This document shows, one piece after another, positions 17,097 through 26,036 of a DNA stretch of 64,000 nucleotides. Origin of the DNA: Bacillus andreraoultii (lineage in GTDB: Bacteria; Bacillota; Bacilli; Bacillales; Caldibacillaceae); the NCBI RefSeq assembly GCF_001244735.1, contig NZ_LN868935.1:309899-373898 (forward strand), written 5' to 3'. Made by a program: the position numbers and the translations under genes. The notes beneath the pieces were generated by a model that saw nothing but the letters and a program-made list of their open reading frames with translations, was not told the origin of the DNA and made no database searches. Numbering within the stretch: the stretch's first letter is position 1; every line of letters begins with the position of its first letter.

Positions 17097-17411
17097 TTAT
17101 GCTTTTACCATGTCATCTGCATGTAAGATATAATTTGTGAAACCACGATCCCCAATTTTATAACCTTCTGCGGTAATACGTGGGTTTATCAACTTGACAT
17201 TTTCCTCGGCTTCAAAGAATTTTTCCCCAGCCTCTTGTGGGAGTATCACCTCAATATCATCTGCACGTTGAATATCGGAATATAGGTTATATCTGCGAGA
17301 CAGTGTAGTCATACGTCCATTGATCCGTCGCTGTTCGACTTTCCCTTCTCCTGCGTATTCTAAATTTCCAAAAGTCTTTTCCATGTTTGGAATAACATGT
17401 TTCAATTCCAT
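17097..17411 (-). CDS. DUF961 (YdcP-like) ICE protein
   Basis: A 104-residue protein of the family found as Orf22/Orf23 in Tn916 and YdcP in ICEBs1: NMEKTFGNLEYAGEGK at the start, RRINGRMTTLSRRYNLYSD, and IGDRGFTNYILHADDMVKA at the end. YdcP-type proteins are conserved at the head of the transfer operon; no biochemical role is established. AAGAGGTAATAGATA precedes the ATG. Intact, in contrast to its downstream paralogue. Confidence 0.88.
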   Translation of the reverse strand: MELKHVIPNMEKTFGNLEYAGEGKVEQRRINGRMTTLSRRYNLYSDIQRADDIEVILPQEAGEKFFEAEENVKLINPRITAEGYKIGDRGFTNYILHADDMVKA

Positions 17412-17512
17412 TATCTATTACCTCTTTTCTTATTTTTATTTTCTCTTATGCATTAATGTGGGAATCAAAGTAAGAAGGGAGGAGAACGAGAAATGTTTAT
17501 TGTAATCACTCC

Positions 17513-17716
17513 TTACGCTTCTTGAAAACGATAATCTACACGTCCATAAATCACACACCAAAAAACAACCATCGTCTCTCCTTGTTTGTCACGTATCAAT
17601 TTCCCGTAAGGAAAAAACGGAAAGTCTTCAATCTCAATCTCATTTAAAACAAAATGATCGTCTATCCATTCCATCACCTTTTCTTCATTTCCTTCCAAAG
17701 AAACCACTCCCCTCAT
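17513..17716 (-). CDS. Small hypothetical protein near the ICE transfer operon
   Basis: Up to 67 residues, acidic (KVMEWIDDHFVLNEIEIEDF). It is not recognised. A GTG a few codons in (VVSLEGNEEK) follows ATGAGGGG and may be the true start. It lies between the DUF961 genes and the methylase, on the same strand. Confidence 0.45.
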   Translation of the reverse strand: MRGVVSLEGNEEKVMEWIDDHFVLNEIEIEDFPFFPYGKLIRDKQGETMVVFWCVIYGRVDYRFQEA

Positions 17717-17770
17717 TGTTTTGCCAATAAAAGAGCGTGACGGATGCTGATTGCCACACGCTAAAATTTG

Positions 17771-18316
17771 TCATAAGCCACCCTTTTCTAAAGAAAGACT
17801 ACTTTCCACTTCATTTCCCCACACATCCCAATTTGGAGAAATTTGTCTGGCGAACAATTCAATGCGTGGTAAATCTCCCATCAGTTCTACAATTTTTTCT
17901 CTAGCGATGTCTGGTTTCTTACTGTGTCCTTCGACTGGGCTAACAATTAACTGATGAACCTTCTTCGATACTCTTTTGGGACGACCTTTTACAGCTAATA
18001 AGCAAATTTCAGCATTCGAGCGCGTCCAGTGACCCAAGCCAAAGAAAAAGCCATTCCCTGATTTATTTTGTTTCACCCAAACAAAAGCAACTGTTTTGAA
18101 CGTAAACCCCCATGCAGCGATAACTTTTAATGCCTCTTGTAACATAGGGAAGGTTGCCCACAAAAATAAAACACTATCTTTGTGAGAGATAGTATTAATA
18201 GGTAGATTACAAATGTCTTTCAAGCTCATTGTGCGATAATGATTTTCTGCCACTCCACTTCCTTTATTTTGTCGATATTGCCACGGTGGATCAGCATAAA
18301 TAATGTTGTATTTCAT
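17771..18316 (-). CDS. MT-A70 family adenine methyltransferase
   Basis: A 181-residue enzyme with the MT-A70 catalytic motif DPPW at residues 9-12 (IIYADPPWQYR), the SAM-binding features SVLFLWATFPMLQEA and FVWVKQNKSG, and the family end ELFARQISPNWDVWGNEV. It methylates the N6 of adenine, in bacteria most often in DNA. Such orphan methylases are common cargo of ICEs and phages and may protect against host restriction. AGGTGACAT precedes the ATG. No restriction partner is nearby. Confidence 0.88.
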   Translation of the reverse strand: MKYNIIYADPPWQYRQNKGSGVAENHYRTMSLKDICNLPINTISHKDSVLFLWATFPMLQEALKVIAAWGFTFKTVAFVWVKQNKSGNGFFFGLGHWTRSNAEICLLAVKGRPKRVSKKVHQLIVSPVEGHSKKPDIAREKIVELMGDLPRIELFARQISPNWDVWGNEVESSLSLEKGGL

Positions 18317-18344
18317 ATGTCACCTCTATTCTAAATTTTTAGGC

Positions 18345-18376
18345 ATAAAAAAAGACGCTCATTTTAATTGAACGTC
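18345..18376 (-). terminator. Rho-independent terminator behind the carboxypeptidase operon
   Basis: On the minus strand AGACGTTCA, loop, TGAGCGTCT is followed by seven T's. It would end the vanR/vanS/carboxypeptidase transcript before the methylase gene. Confidence 0.7.
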
Positions 18377-18701
18377 TATAGACAATAGAATCAATTTAAT
18401 TTAAAATTATTATTTTCTTGTGTTCCCACACCCCAGATTAATTACCACCGAAACAGTAATGTGATTTTTGAGTACCTTATTTCTAGTTTTTTTACCATCT
18501 GATACAAAAACGAAATGCTTGTGAAAGTGCTTAAAACTAAGGATTTCTATAAAGTTTGGCGTTGTAGCAACGTTATAGTCTCCACATGCAACGAGCGGGG
18601 TGGATTGATGTCTTTTACATTGTCGGTAGTCGGAAACAAGTCAAAGGCACTTTTTGCACTATCGGTAGGCGGGAACAAATCAAAATCTTATGAAAAACTT
18701 A
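18377..18701. other. Gap with a short internal tandem repeat
   Basis: At about 18605-18690 the plus strand reads LSVVGNKSKALFA followed by LSVGGNKSKS, a repeat visible in both DNA and translation. It starts behind a weak GAGCGGGGTGG site (ATG at 18608) and runs into the carboxypeptidase gene on the other strand. I do not recognise it and would not call it a gene. Confidence 0.25.
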
Positions 18702-19670
18702 TTATTTCCCAATACTATTGTATACAGCTAATGCATCAGTAATATTATACTGTTCAGAATGAATATCTCCTTTTGCTCCAGCTGTAATCAATATATATTC
18801 TTGGTTACCCACTTTTGCAAGACTCGCAAGACACAGACCAGCTTCATCGGTATATCCAGTTTTCCCTCCTAAAATTTCTCCTCCAATAATGTTTTGATTG
18901 TTGAGTTTTTCAAACATGGTACTATAAAATGTTATCCCTTCAGGGTGCTTATTCGTGGGTTGTGTGGAATGTCGAGACGAAGTAAAAATCTCCCTGAAAG
19001 TTTTATTTTTCAAAGCGTAATTTAGAAGAATAGCCAAATCTTTGACTGTTGTGTAATGGCTTTTATTGTGAAGTCCTGTGGTATTTTCAAAATGGGTGTT
19101 GTACATCCCTAGTTCTGCTGCCTTTTGATTCATCATCGTTACAAAGTCTTGCTCCGAACCAGCAATCTGATCCGCAAGACCAATACAAGCTTCTGCACCA
19201 CTTGGAAGCATCACTCCGTATAAAAGGTCAATAGCCCTTACCTTCTCTCCTGGCTGGAAACCGGCCATAGAAGCATTGGCGCTATAAAGACCATTAAAGG
19301 TATTATGGGTTAGTTGTATTTCTTTCTGCAAATTTGTCAAATTTTCTATCGCAACAATAGCTGTCATCATTTTAGTTAACGAAGCAGGGTAGATCTTTTC
19401 TTCGCTACTTTTTTGCATCAGAATAGTTTGATCTTCTAATCGGATTAGGATCGCATGGCTACTGTTTAGTTTATCGAGAGATATAGAAACAGAGGAATCG
19501 GGTTCTATATCTGCAGAGGGAACAAGCGATGTATTATCGTCATATTCTGTTTCAAACCTATGTTGGTTTCCTGGAGTAATGATGAATTTGAAAACAAAAA
19601 CAGCAACTATCAATGAAAATATAACAAATACGCATATTCCAGTCTTTCTCTTTTTCACTTTTCGTACCAC
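18702..19670 (-). CDS. Membrane-anchored D-Ala-D-Ala carboxypeptidase (S11), VanY-like
   Basis: A 322-residue serine carboxypeptidase with one N-terminal membrane helix (11-31). The active-site SxxK is SLTK at 97-100, and the KTG box is in ILGGKTGYT. The second motif reads SGA (157-159), where most S11 enzymes have SxN. It removes the terminal D-Ala from peptidoglycan stems outside the cell. The gene follows vanS-like and vanR-like genes on the same strand, so it is probably induced by cell-wall stress. VanYD of VanD-type resistance is also of the penicillin-binding family, but no ligase or VanX is here, so resistance to glycopeptides is not implied. Confidence 0.85.
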   Translation of the reverse strand: MVRKVKKRKTGICVFVIFSLIVAVFVFKFIITPGNQHRFETEYDDNTSLVPSADIEPDSSVSISLDKLNSSHAILIRLEDQTILMQKSSEEKIYPASLTKMMTAIVAIENLTNLQKEIQLTHNTFNGLYSANASMAGFQPGEKVRAIDLLYGVMLPSGAEACIGLADQIAGSEQDFVTMMNQKAAELGMYNTHFENTTGLHNKSHYTTVKDLAILLNYALKNKTFREIFTSSRHSTQPTNKHPEGITFYSTMFEKLNNQNIIGGEILGGKTGYTDEAGLCLASLAKVGNQEYILITAGAKGDIHSEQYNITDALAVYNSIGK

Positions 19671-19766
19671 AATAAATCAACTCCTTATTCTGCGATGATA
19701 GTATTATTTAAACACGGGACAAGGAGCTATGTTGGAGTTTCATCTTATGAATTTCTTAATATTTTC

Positions 19767-20915
19767 TTAAAGCAATGGAAGTTTTACTGTAAATATTGTA
19801 TTTTCCGAATTGCTTTCTACAGAAATCGTCCCACCGTGAGCTGTGACAATTTCTTTTGCGATTGCCAAACCTAGCCCTGCTCCACCAGTATTTGTGGAAC
19901 GAGCAGAATCTAATCGGTAAAATTTTTCAAAAATAGTATCAAGTTTTGTCTGTGGGATTGGATCTCCCTGATTCATAAACGTTATAACAATATTTTTATC
20001 CTGTTGCTCTGCAGAAATGTCAATGACACTATTTTCATCGCTATAGGCTATGGCATTTTTCAGAATATTATTGAACACACGGGCTAGTTTGTCTGCGTCT
20101 CCCCACAGAGTGAGTCCGTCAGGTACATTGACAGATACCTTCTTTCCCTGTGGAGTCAGCATCGGATAGAATTCATCTGCCATCTGCTGGAGCATGAACA
20201 GTAAATTTATTTTTTCTTTATTCAAAACAATAGTTTGAAGATTGAACCTTGTGATCTCAAAAAACTCATTGATAAGGTGTTCTAATCGATAAGCTTTTTC
20301 CAAGGTAATTCCGATATATTTTGCCTTCTGTTCAGGTGGCATATCAGGAGCCTCATCCAGTAGATTTAAGTATCCTATAACGGAGGTCAGAGGTGTCTTT
20401 ATATCATGAGCCAAGTAAACGACCAAATCATTTTTGCGCTGCTCGGCATCAAGTGCAGCTTTTTTTTGTTTTTCCAAGTTGTTTTTTATCTGATTAATCT
20501 TAATTTCCATAAAATCCAATTCCGGTGATAATGTAATTTCATTATCGGATTCTTCAACAAGTTTATCCATTGCGTTAATTACTTCATCGAAATATTTAGT
20601 AAACCAAGAAATTGAAAATCTAAGCAAAATAACTAAGAATATGGTAATCACAATAAGTGTGATAATATCTTCATTATAAAGAAATGTATACCGATAAATT
20701 ATTACAGCATCGCTTTCACTCAAGTAAAACTTATTCTTTAAAAATTCTACAATGCTCTCTCCAACACTGAGGTTGTCTTGAATTACAAAACGCAAGAAAA
20801 TAACAGTTGCGACTGTGGCAAAAACAGTAAGGAGCATTCGAAAAAATATTTTCCCTTTTAATTTTGCATAATAATCCCTTCTCTTATCTCTGTTACTTTT
20901 CAATTTTATAGCCAA
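19767..20915 (-). CDS. VanS-like sensor histidine kinase
   Basis: A 382-residue kinase with two membrane helices (about 24-45 and 82-102) around a short extracellular loop. The H box is YLAHDIKTPLTSVIGYLN (phospho-acceptor His170), and the ATPase domain has NILKNAIAYS, GGAGLGLAIAKEIV and a G-rich lid. This is the VanS/VanSB-like type common in Firmicute mobile elements. It overlaps the response regulator by 23 bases, so the two are co-translated. The signal is unknown. Confidence 0.88.
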   Translation of the reverse strand: MAIKLKSNRDKRRDYYAKLKGKIFFRMLLTVFATVATVIFLRFVIQDNLSVGESIVEFLKNKFYLSESDAVIIYRYTFLYNEDIITLIVITIFLVILLRFSISWFTKYFDEVINAMDKLVEESDNEITLSPELDFMEIKINQIKNNLEKQKKAALDAEQRKNDLVVYLAHDIKTPLTSVIGYLNLLDEAPDMPPEQKAKYIGITLEKAYRLEHLINEFFEITRFNLQTIVLNKEKINLLFMLQQMADEFYPMLTPQGKKVSVNVPDGLTLWGDADKLARVFNNILKNAIAYSDENSVIDISAEQQDKNIVITFMNQGDPIPQTKLDTIFEKFYRLDSARSTNTGGAGLGLAIAKEIVTAHGGTISVESNSENTIFTVKLPLL

Positions 20916-21591
20916 CTCCCCATACCGTTTTTATATATTTTGGATGTTCCGCACTATCGCCCATTTTTTCTCTTAAATGCCGAATATGAACCATTACCGT
21001 ATTATTGCTGTTACTAAAGTACTTGTCTCCCCATACCTTGCGAAACAATTCTTCAGAGCTTACCACTCGTCCTCGATTGGAACAAAGAACCCAAAGAATT
21101 GAAAACTCTGTAGGAGTGAGAGATAACTTTTTTTCATTCAGTGTACATTCATGGCTCTTTATGTCCAATACCAATCCGGAAAAAGCAATCAGGTGTTCTT
21201 CCTGCTTTTTCTCTGGAGAATTATATTTGGTAAATCTCCTGAGCTGCGCCTTTACACGAGCAACTAGTTCTAAAGGACGGAATGGTTTAGTGATATAGTC
21301 ATCAGCACCTAATGTCAGTCCGGTAATCTTATCGATTTCTTCTTCTTTGGCTGTCAGCATGATAATTGGAAAATTATGCTTTTCCCTAATCTTCTGACAT
21401 ATAGTAAAACCGTCAATATCTGGTAGCATAACATCAAGTATCGCAAGCTCCAACTGTTTTGAATCAACACATCGTAACGCATCTTGACCGTTATAAAATT
21501 TGTAAACTGTAAAACCTTCATTTTTCAGATAAACTTCAATTAGATCTGCTATAGCTTGTTCATCGTCGACAACTAAAATATTGATACTCAT
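20893..21591 (-). CDS. VanR-like response regulator (OmpR family)
   Basis: A 232-residue regulator. The receiver domain has VVDDEQAI, the phospho-acceptor Asp53 in LAILDVMLPDIDG, and LTAKEEEIDKITGLTLGADDYITKPF. The C-terminal winged helix has LSLTPTEFSILWVLCSNRGRVVSS and VMVHIRHLREKMGD. It is the partner of the overlapping kinase gene and should activate the downstream carboxypeptidase gene. No resistance ligase genes follow. Confidence 0.9.
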   Translation of the reverse strand: MSINILVVDDEQAIADLIEVYLKNEGFTVYKFYNGQDALRCVDSKQLELAILDVMLPDIDGFTICQKIREKHNFPIIMLTAKEEEIDKITGLTLGADDYITKPFRPLELVARVKAQLRRFTKYNSPEKKQEEHLIAFSGLVLDIKSHECTLNEKKLSLTPTEFSILWVLCSNRGRVVSSEELFRKVWGDKYFSNSNNTVMVHIRHLREKMGDSAEHPKYIKTVWGVGYKIEK

Positions 21592-21609
21592 AAATTTTTT
21601 CCCTTCTTT

Positions 21610-21852
21610 CTACTTGCCAATTGTCTTTTTATACCTCTGCTGATTAGATGAAGTCTTTTCAATAGCTTTTATATTACCTTCCATTTTATTTACGTAGTTT
21701 AAAAATAAAGTCCCAAGCAAAAGTCGATCCTTTCTGGGTATTCTATTCCATACATAACCCTTGAACAGGTCTTTAACAAGAAAGACTTCACCTTCATTCA
21801 AGTTTTCAGTTTCCTTAATAGCTTCTTCTAGTAGCTCATTAACATCACTCAT
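21610..21852 (-). CDS. DUF1413 family protein
   Basis: An 80-residue protein whose core, EGEVFLVKDLFKGYVWNR followed by IPRKDRLLLGTLFLNYV, is the DUF1413 signature. These small proteins occur widely on Firmicute mobile elements and their role is not known. It ends 18 bases before the vanR-like start on the same strand, so it is likely the first gene of that operon. AAGGAGATGACAAC precedes the ATG. Confidence 0.75.
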   Translation of the reverse strand: MSDVNELLEEAIKETENLNEGEVFLVKDLFKGYVWNRIPRKDRLLLGTLFLNYVNKMEGNIKAIEKTSSNQQRYKKTIGK

Positions 21853-21937
21853 GTTGTCATCTCCTTATCAATAACAATATAAACAACATTGTCAATAAGA
21901 TTATATGCTTTTTACCAATTCCAGTCAATACGAAGAA

Positions 21938-21975
21938 AACCACCAATCAAGAGAATATATCTCCTGAATGGTGGT
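21938..21975 (-). terminator. Terminator behind the serine recombinase operon
   Basis: On the minus strand ACCACCATTCAGGAGA pairs with TCTCTTGATTGGTGGT and is followed by TTTTC. It closes the recombinase transcript and marks the left edge of the prophage genes. Confidence 0.6.
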
Positions 21976-21993
21976 CATTCATGAAGGTTATGT

Positions 21994-23559
21994 TTATACA
22001 TCTACTTCTACACCAGATTTAAATTCAATAGTTAGTTTACCATCATAGACCGTTATTTTCTCTATAAGTCTCCTTACTAGTTGCTCATCATACTCCTCAA
22101 GGAGGGTGGATTGTTCATTAATGAATTTTTCCATATCTTCTAGCCTTTGCTTGGAGCCCTTTTTGCCAGCTTCTTCTGCTAAAGCCTTATGCCTTTCTTC
22201 TCTGAGCCTATAAATCTCATCGGCAATGTCGTTATAATCCTCTTTGGAATTGGCCAGTCTCAAAAGATCTTTTTGTAATTCCTCTAGCTTTTTATCTATC
22301 TCGGCGACAATATTATTGTCTGTTTCACTTATTACTGTTTCTATATTTTTCTTTAAAGTAACCAAAAGGTCATCTTTTTGTCCAAGTAGCTTATTAATTG
22401 CATCCACCGTAGCAAGACCTATCATATCCTCCAGCACGGTTCGGGAATGACAAGTTAACCCTGTATTCTCAAGTCTACTGACGCATCTCCAAACAATTGA
22501 TTTTTTACCTCGGTTATTCCAATGAACTCTACGGTATATTTCGCCACACTCTCCACAGAAGATAATTTGTGAAAATACATGATTTGAACTAAAGTTTCTT
22601 TTCTTTCCGCTAGTACTTATATGTCCTCTACTTCTACGAACTAACTTTTCTTGTACCTGCATGAAAATTTCACGCGGGATAATGGCTTCATGGTTATTCT
22701 CTACATAATACTGAGGTACGATTCCGTTATTCACAACCCTCTTTTTTGTAAGAAAATCTACCGTATAAGTTTTTTGGAGCAGTGCATCACCAATGTATTT
22801 TTCATTGCTTAATATTTTCCTTATAGTACTGGTATGCCACCTTTTTTTCCCCGCACCTGTAAGTATGCCATCAGCTTCAAGTCCTTTTTTGATTTTATCC
22901 ATACTTGAGCCTTCAAGATACTCTCGGTAAATCCTTTTGACTATTTCAGCTTCCTCCGGTACAATTACTAATCGCTTATTTTCATCTTTGGTATATCCTA
23001 AAAACCTAGAACAATTGACCATTACCTCTCCCTGTTGGTATCGGTATTGATAACCAAGCTTTACATTCTGGCTTAATGACTGGCTCTCTTGTTGCGCTAA
23101 GGATGCCATAATGGTAAGCATAATTTCACCTTTGGCATCCAGTGTATTGATATTTTCTTTCTCAAAATATACCGCAACATTTTTATCTTTAAGTTTTCTG
23201 ATGTATTGTAGACAGTCCAAGGTATTTCTAGCAAATCGGCTTATTGATTTGGTAATAACCATATCAATTTTCCCAGCCATGCACTCATCAATCATTCGAT
23301 TAAATTCGTCGCGATTTTTTGTATTTGTGCCGCTGATACCATCATCAGCAAAGATCCCTGCAAATTCCCACTCTGAATTCTTCTTAATAAACTCTGTATA
23401 GTGTTCAATCTGCACTTCGTAACTACTAGCCTGCTCATCACTATCTGTAGAAACTCTGCAATAAGCAGCGACCCGAAGTTTTGGTGTTTCATCTTCTTTT
23501 CGATTGTTGCCTACACGTTTTATTGCAGGTATAATCATTACATTTTTATTAACTGCCAT
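21994..23559 (-). CDS. Large serine recombinase, third of the trio
   Basis: About 521 residues. The resolvase domain opens with [15 protein letters not shown] (catalytic Ser37) and includes [18 protein letters not shown] and [18 protein letters not shown] recombinase domain and a zinc ribbon follow ([25 protein letters not shown]), then a coiled coil. It cuts and joins att sites. The start at 23559 follows GAGGTG and overlaps the preceding gene by 11 bases. It is the last gene of the set and lies at the left edge of the prophage, the usual place next to attL. Confidence 0.92.
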   Translation of the reverse strand: MAVNKNVMIIPAIKRVGNNRKEDETPKLRVAAYCRVSTDSDEQASSYEVQIEHYTEFIKKNSEWEFAGIFADDGISGTNTKNRDEFNRMIDECMAGKIDMVITKSISRFARNTLDCLQYIRKLKDKNVAVYFEKENINTLDAKGEIMLTIMASLAQQESQSLSQNVKLGYQYRYQQGEVMVNCSRFLGYTKDENKRLVIVPEEAEIVKRIYREYLEGSSMDKIKKGLEADGILTGAGKKRWHTSTIRKILSNEKYIGDALLQKTYTVDFLTKKRVVNNGIVPQYYVENNHEAIIPREIFMQVQEKLVRRSRGHISTSGKKRNFSSNHVFSQIIFCGECGEIYRRVHWNNRGKKSIVWRCVSRLENTGLTCHSRTVLEDMIGLATVDAINKLLGQKDDLLVTLKKNIETVISETDNNIVAEIDKKLEELQKDLLRLANSKEDYNDIADEIYRLREERHKALAEEAGKKGSKQRLEDMEKFINEQSTLLEEYDEQLVRRLIEKITVYDGKLTIEFKSGVEVDV

Positions 23560-23986
23560 CTTGCTGCACCTCACTTTCTATTAAGCTGTATACATATTCC
23601 GCTTGTGTAAAAGGATTTGTATACTTCTGAATTACTTGTCCTATGGAAAACTTCTTAGAAATAGTAGGTTTATCTTCTGTCTTGGGTTCAAAGATTCTGC
23701 CTAGCTTTTTTGCTCTCTTTACCCTCTCTGCTTCTGCTCTTTCGTAGGTCTCTTTATCAATGATGGCAGGGTAATAATCATCACCAAGATAACGTTCATT
23801 TCTTAGCATCCTTCCAGCAGTTCCATGATAAGCATCTATTCCAGCAGTCTTTGCTGCGACCGATAAGGAAATGCCTGATAAGTAACCCTTATACAAATTC
23901 CTAACCTTTTCAGCTTTTTCTTCATCGATAACTGCTATTTCATTCTCTATCCTATAGCCATAAGGCGTATGTGCCACTTTTCTCAC
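23549..23986 (-). CDS. Recombinase-domain protein lacking the catalytic domain
   Basis: About 145 residues that match only the middle recombinase domain of large serine recombinases: [53 protein letters not shown]. There is no resolvase domain and no catalytic serine. The GTG at 23984-23986 was chosen: it overlaps the stop of the preceding recombinase gene, which implies coupled translation. Similar short partners sit between two full recombinases in other Firmicute elements, so it is likely an accessory DNA-binding factor and not a broken gene. Confidence 0.8.
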   Translation of the reverse strand: MRKVAHTPYGYRIENEIAVIDEEKAEKVRNLYKGYLSGISLSVAAKTAGIDAYHGTAGRMLRNERYLGDDYYPAIIDKETYERAEAERVKRAKKLGRIFEPKTEDKPTISKKFSIGQVIQKYTNPFTQAEYVYSLIESEVQQDGS

Positions 23987-25542
23987 ATCCTTTCCCTTAG
24001 TGTGATTCCACATTTCAGAACGAAACCTATCTCTACCCTTGAGTAAACGATAATTTTTTCAATATGATCATTGAAAATTTGCTCGTTAAAAGTGTTTATC
24101 ATTTCAGCCTTATTTGTAAACTTTATTAAGTTACTGACTTCCTGCACCTTTGATAATTCTCCATTTAAAGCATGAATTAAAGCTTCTTTTTGCCCCATAT
24201 AATTATCTGCTTCCATTTGCAGTTCATTGTTTTCTCTGTTAAAAAGGGCAGGTTCTAGATAACCCTTTGCCATAAGCTTTACAAGCAGTTCTCTCTGTTC
24301 TGCATTTTTTTCAATTTGCTTCTCTAATTCCTGAATTCTTGAAAGGTTATCTGAGTTGCTCATTCCACGCAAAGCATCTAATAGTGGTTGTAGAATAAGT
24401 TTTCTACCGAAAATCAGCTTGTTAATCATAGTAACAAAGGCCGTCTTTATATCCTCATCTCGAATAAACTGCATTGAACATTCTGTTATCTGCTTTAAGT
24501 GTTTACTACAACACCAGGCTACATATTTTCTTGTGCCGGATGAATGAATTCGTCTTTTAAAGGTGCTACCACATTCCGAGCAAATAATTTTTCCGGAGAA
24601 AGAATACCGGTTTTGGTACTTATCATTACGCTTTTCTATTCCCTTTTCTTTTGCCCTTTGATTTAAGGCAGCCTCTACTGCTTCAAACACTTCATGGCTG
24701 ATAATTGCCTCATGGTGATTTTCTATTAAATATCTGTTTTTCTCACCATAATTGGTGCGCTTATTAAAACGGGAATCTGTATAGGTTTTTTGCAGTATAA
24801 CATCCCCGGTATATTTCTCATTTTTTAGAATTCCTCGAATTGTTGTAGCAGTCCAACGACCACCTCTTTTGGAGGGGATACCCTTTTGATTAAGATCATC
24901 TGCTATTTTCTGTGTACCCTTGCCTGATAATACTTCTGCGAAAATATACTTCACAATTTCTGCTTGCTCAAGGTTTACCACCATTTGACCATCAATGTTG
25001 TCATAGCCATATGGTGGGTAAGAAATCTTAAAAGTTCCGTTCTGAAATCTCCTTTGAATTGCCCACTTGTTATTTTCCGAAATGGAGATTGACTCACTTT
25101 CTGCAAGCCCACTTAATATAGAAAGCATCAGTTCACTTTCCATTGATTGGGTATTGATATTCTCTTTCTCAAAGTAGATATAAATCCCAAGGTCCAACAG
25201 TTTACGAACCATCTCCAAACAATCCGTAGTGTTTCTTGCAAACCTACTAATGGACTTTGTAATAATTAAGTCGATCTTCTTGTTTTCACAATCTGACAGC
25301 ATCCTGAGAAGTTCCGTTCGGTTTTCTTTTTTAGTGCCACTAATTCCCTCATCATAATACAAGCCAACATACTCCCATTCTGGGTTTGACTTTATGTAAG
25401 TCTCATAATGGGATTTTTGTGCTTGTAGACTTACTAACTGTTCATCACTACCCGTAGAAACACGACAGTATGCGGCCACTCGTAGTTTAGGTTTGATAAT
25501 CGATGCAACCTTATTTCCTTCTATTTTCGTTATCTTTTTCAT
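23983..25542 (-). CDS. Large serine recombinase, first of the trio
   Basis: About 519 residues with the same plan as the third gene: [15 protein letters not shown] (catalytic Ser29), [38 protein letters not shown], then the recombinase domain (GQMVVNLEQAEIVKYIF) and a zinc ribbon (ICSECGSTFKRR, CCSKHLKQITEC). The start at 25542 has AAGGAGGTGAGGCG ahead of it. It is a paralogue of the third gene, not a recent copy. Two active subunits and one short one may act together in excision and integration. Confidence 0.92.
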   Translation of the reverse strand: MKKITKIEGNKVASIIKPKLRVAAYCRVSTGSDEQLVSLQAQKSHYETYIKSNPEWEYVGLYYDEGISGTKKENRTELLRMLSDCENKKIDLIITKSISRFARNTTDCLEMVRKLLDLGIYIYFEKENINTQSMESELMLSILSGLAESESISISENNKWAIQRRFQNGTFKISYPPYGYDNIDGQMVVNLEQAEIVKYIFAEVLSGKGTQKIADDLNQKGIPSKRGGRWTATTIRGILKNEKYTGDVILQKTYTDSRFNKRTNYGEKNRYLIENHHEAIISHEVFEAVEAALNQRAKEKGIEKRNDKYQNRYSFSGKIICSECGSTFKRRIHSSGTRKYVAWCCSKHLKQITECSMQFIRDEDIKTAFVTMINKLIFGRKLILQPLLDALRGMSNSDNLSRIQELEKQIEKNAEQRELLVKLMAKGYLEPALFNRENNELQMEADNYMGQKEALIHALNGELSKVQEVSNLIKFTNKAEMINTFNEQIFNDHIEKIIVYSRVEIGFVLKCGITLRERM

Positions 25543-25603
25543 CGCCTCACCTCCTTCTTGGTAGGTCACATATTACCTCTGAAACCCTTATATATCAACG
25601 AAT

Positions 25604-25840
25604 TCAAGGCATTATCTCTGCTAAAAAAGGAGAGAAAGATTGGCGATTAAGTGCCTCTACCTTGTTGAATTCTGCTTCCGTTATTAAACCTTTTTGGAGC
25701 ATCTTTCTAAGTAATTTCTCTGCTTGAATATAATCAAACTCACGCTGTAGCTGCTCCTGTGACATTTTCTTTAATTCGATGCTTTTGTCTATAACCCCAT
25801 CTGAGATCTTCATAACTTTTTTATCCTCATGCTGATTCAC
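25604..25840 (-). CDS. Small protein with SHOCT-like C terminus
   Basis: A 78-residue protein starting from GTG behind TAGGAGGTGATTCTAC. The C-terminal half, AEKLLRKMLQKGLITEAEFNKVEALNRQSF, resembles the SHOCT fold (short oligomerising helical pair) that is often found next to recombinases. It is read just before the recombinase genes and may be a directionality or regulatory factor, but that is inference from place only. Its leader shares about 50 bases with the leader of the antirepressor at 45.8 kb. Confidence 0.65.
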   Translation of the reverse strand: MNQHEDKKVMKISDGVIDKSIELKKMSQEQLQREFDYIQAEKLLRKMLQKGLITEAEFNKVEALNRQSFSPFLAEIMP

Positions 25841-25852
25841 GTAGAATCACCT

Positions 25853-25905
25853 CCTACCTAATAGCCGCGGGAACAGGTCGAAGTTGAGGATTTGTAAAAA
25901 TTAAA
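25853..25905 (-). repeat. Leader repeat, copy 1
   Basis: Shares CTACCTAATAGCC, then C(A/G)GGA, then GTTGAGGATTT and a run of A's with 45822-45874. Each copy stands directly upstream of a minus-strand phage gene. It may be a common phage leader element or an att-like sequence. Confidence 0.5.
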
Positions 25906-25924
25906 TTAAATGAGAGCATAAAAA

Positions 25925-25965
25925 AAGAGCCTGCAAGGGAATAACCCCCACAGGCTATATACATC
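25925..25965 (-). terminator. Terminator of the phage late operon
   Basis: On the minus strand AGCCTGTGGGGG, loop TTATT, CCCTTGCAGGCT is followed by seven T's. It lies behind the amidase gene. Confidence 0.8.
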
Positions 25966-26036
25966 TAATAGTTAATATTTTTTAGGGAAACTCTGTGAAG
26001 CTAAAGCAAAAATACTTTTTTACTCGCTCCCTTTGA

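Noticed and set aside
18702..21591. A complete glycopeptide-resistance operon
   Set aside because: There is no D-Ala-D-Lac or D-Ala-D-Ser ligase, VanH or VanX. Only the regulators and a carboxypeptidase are present.
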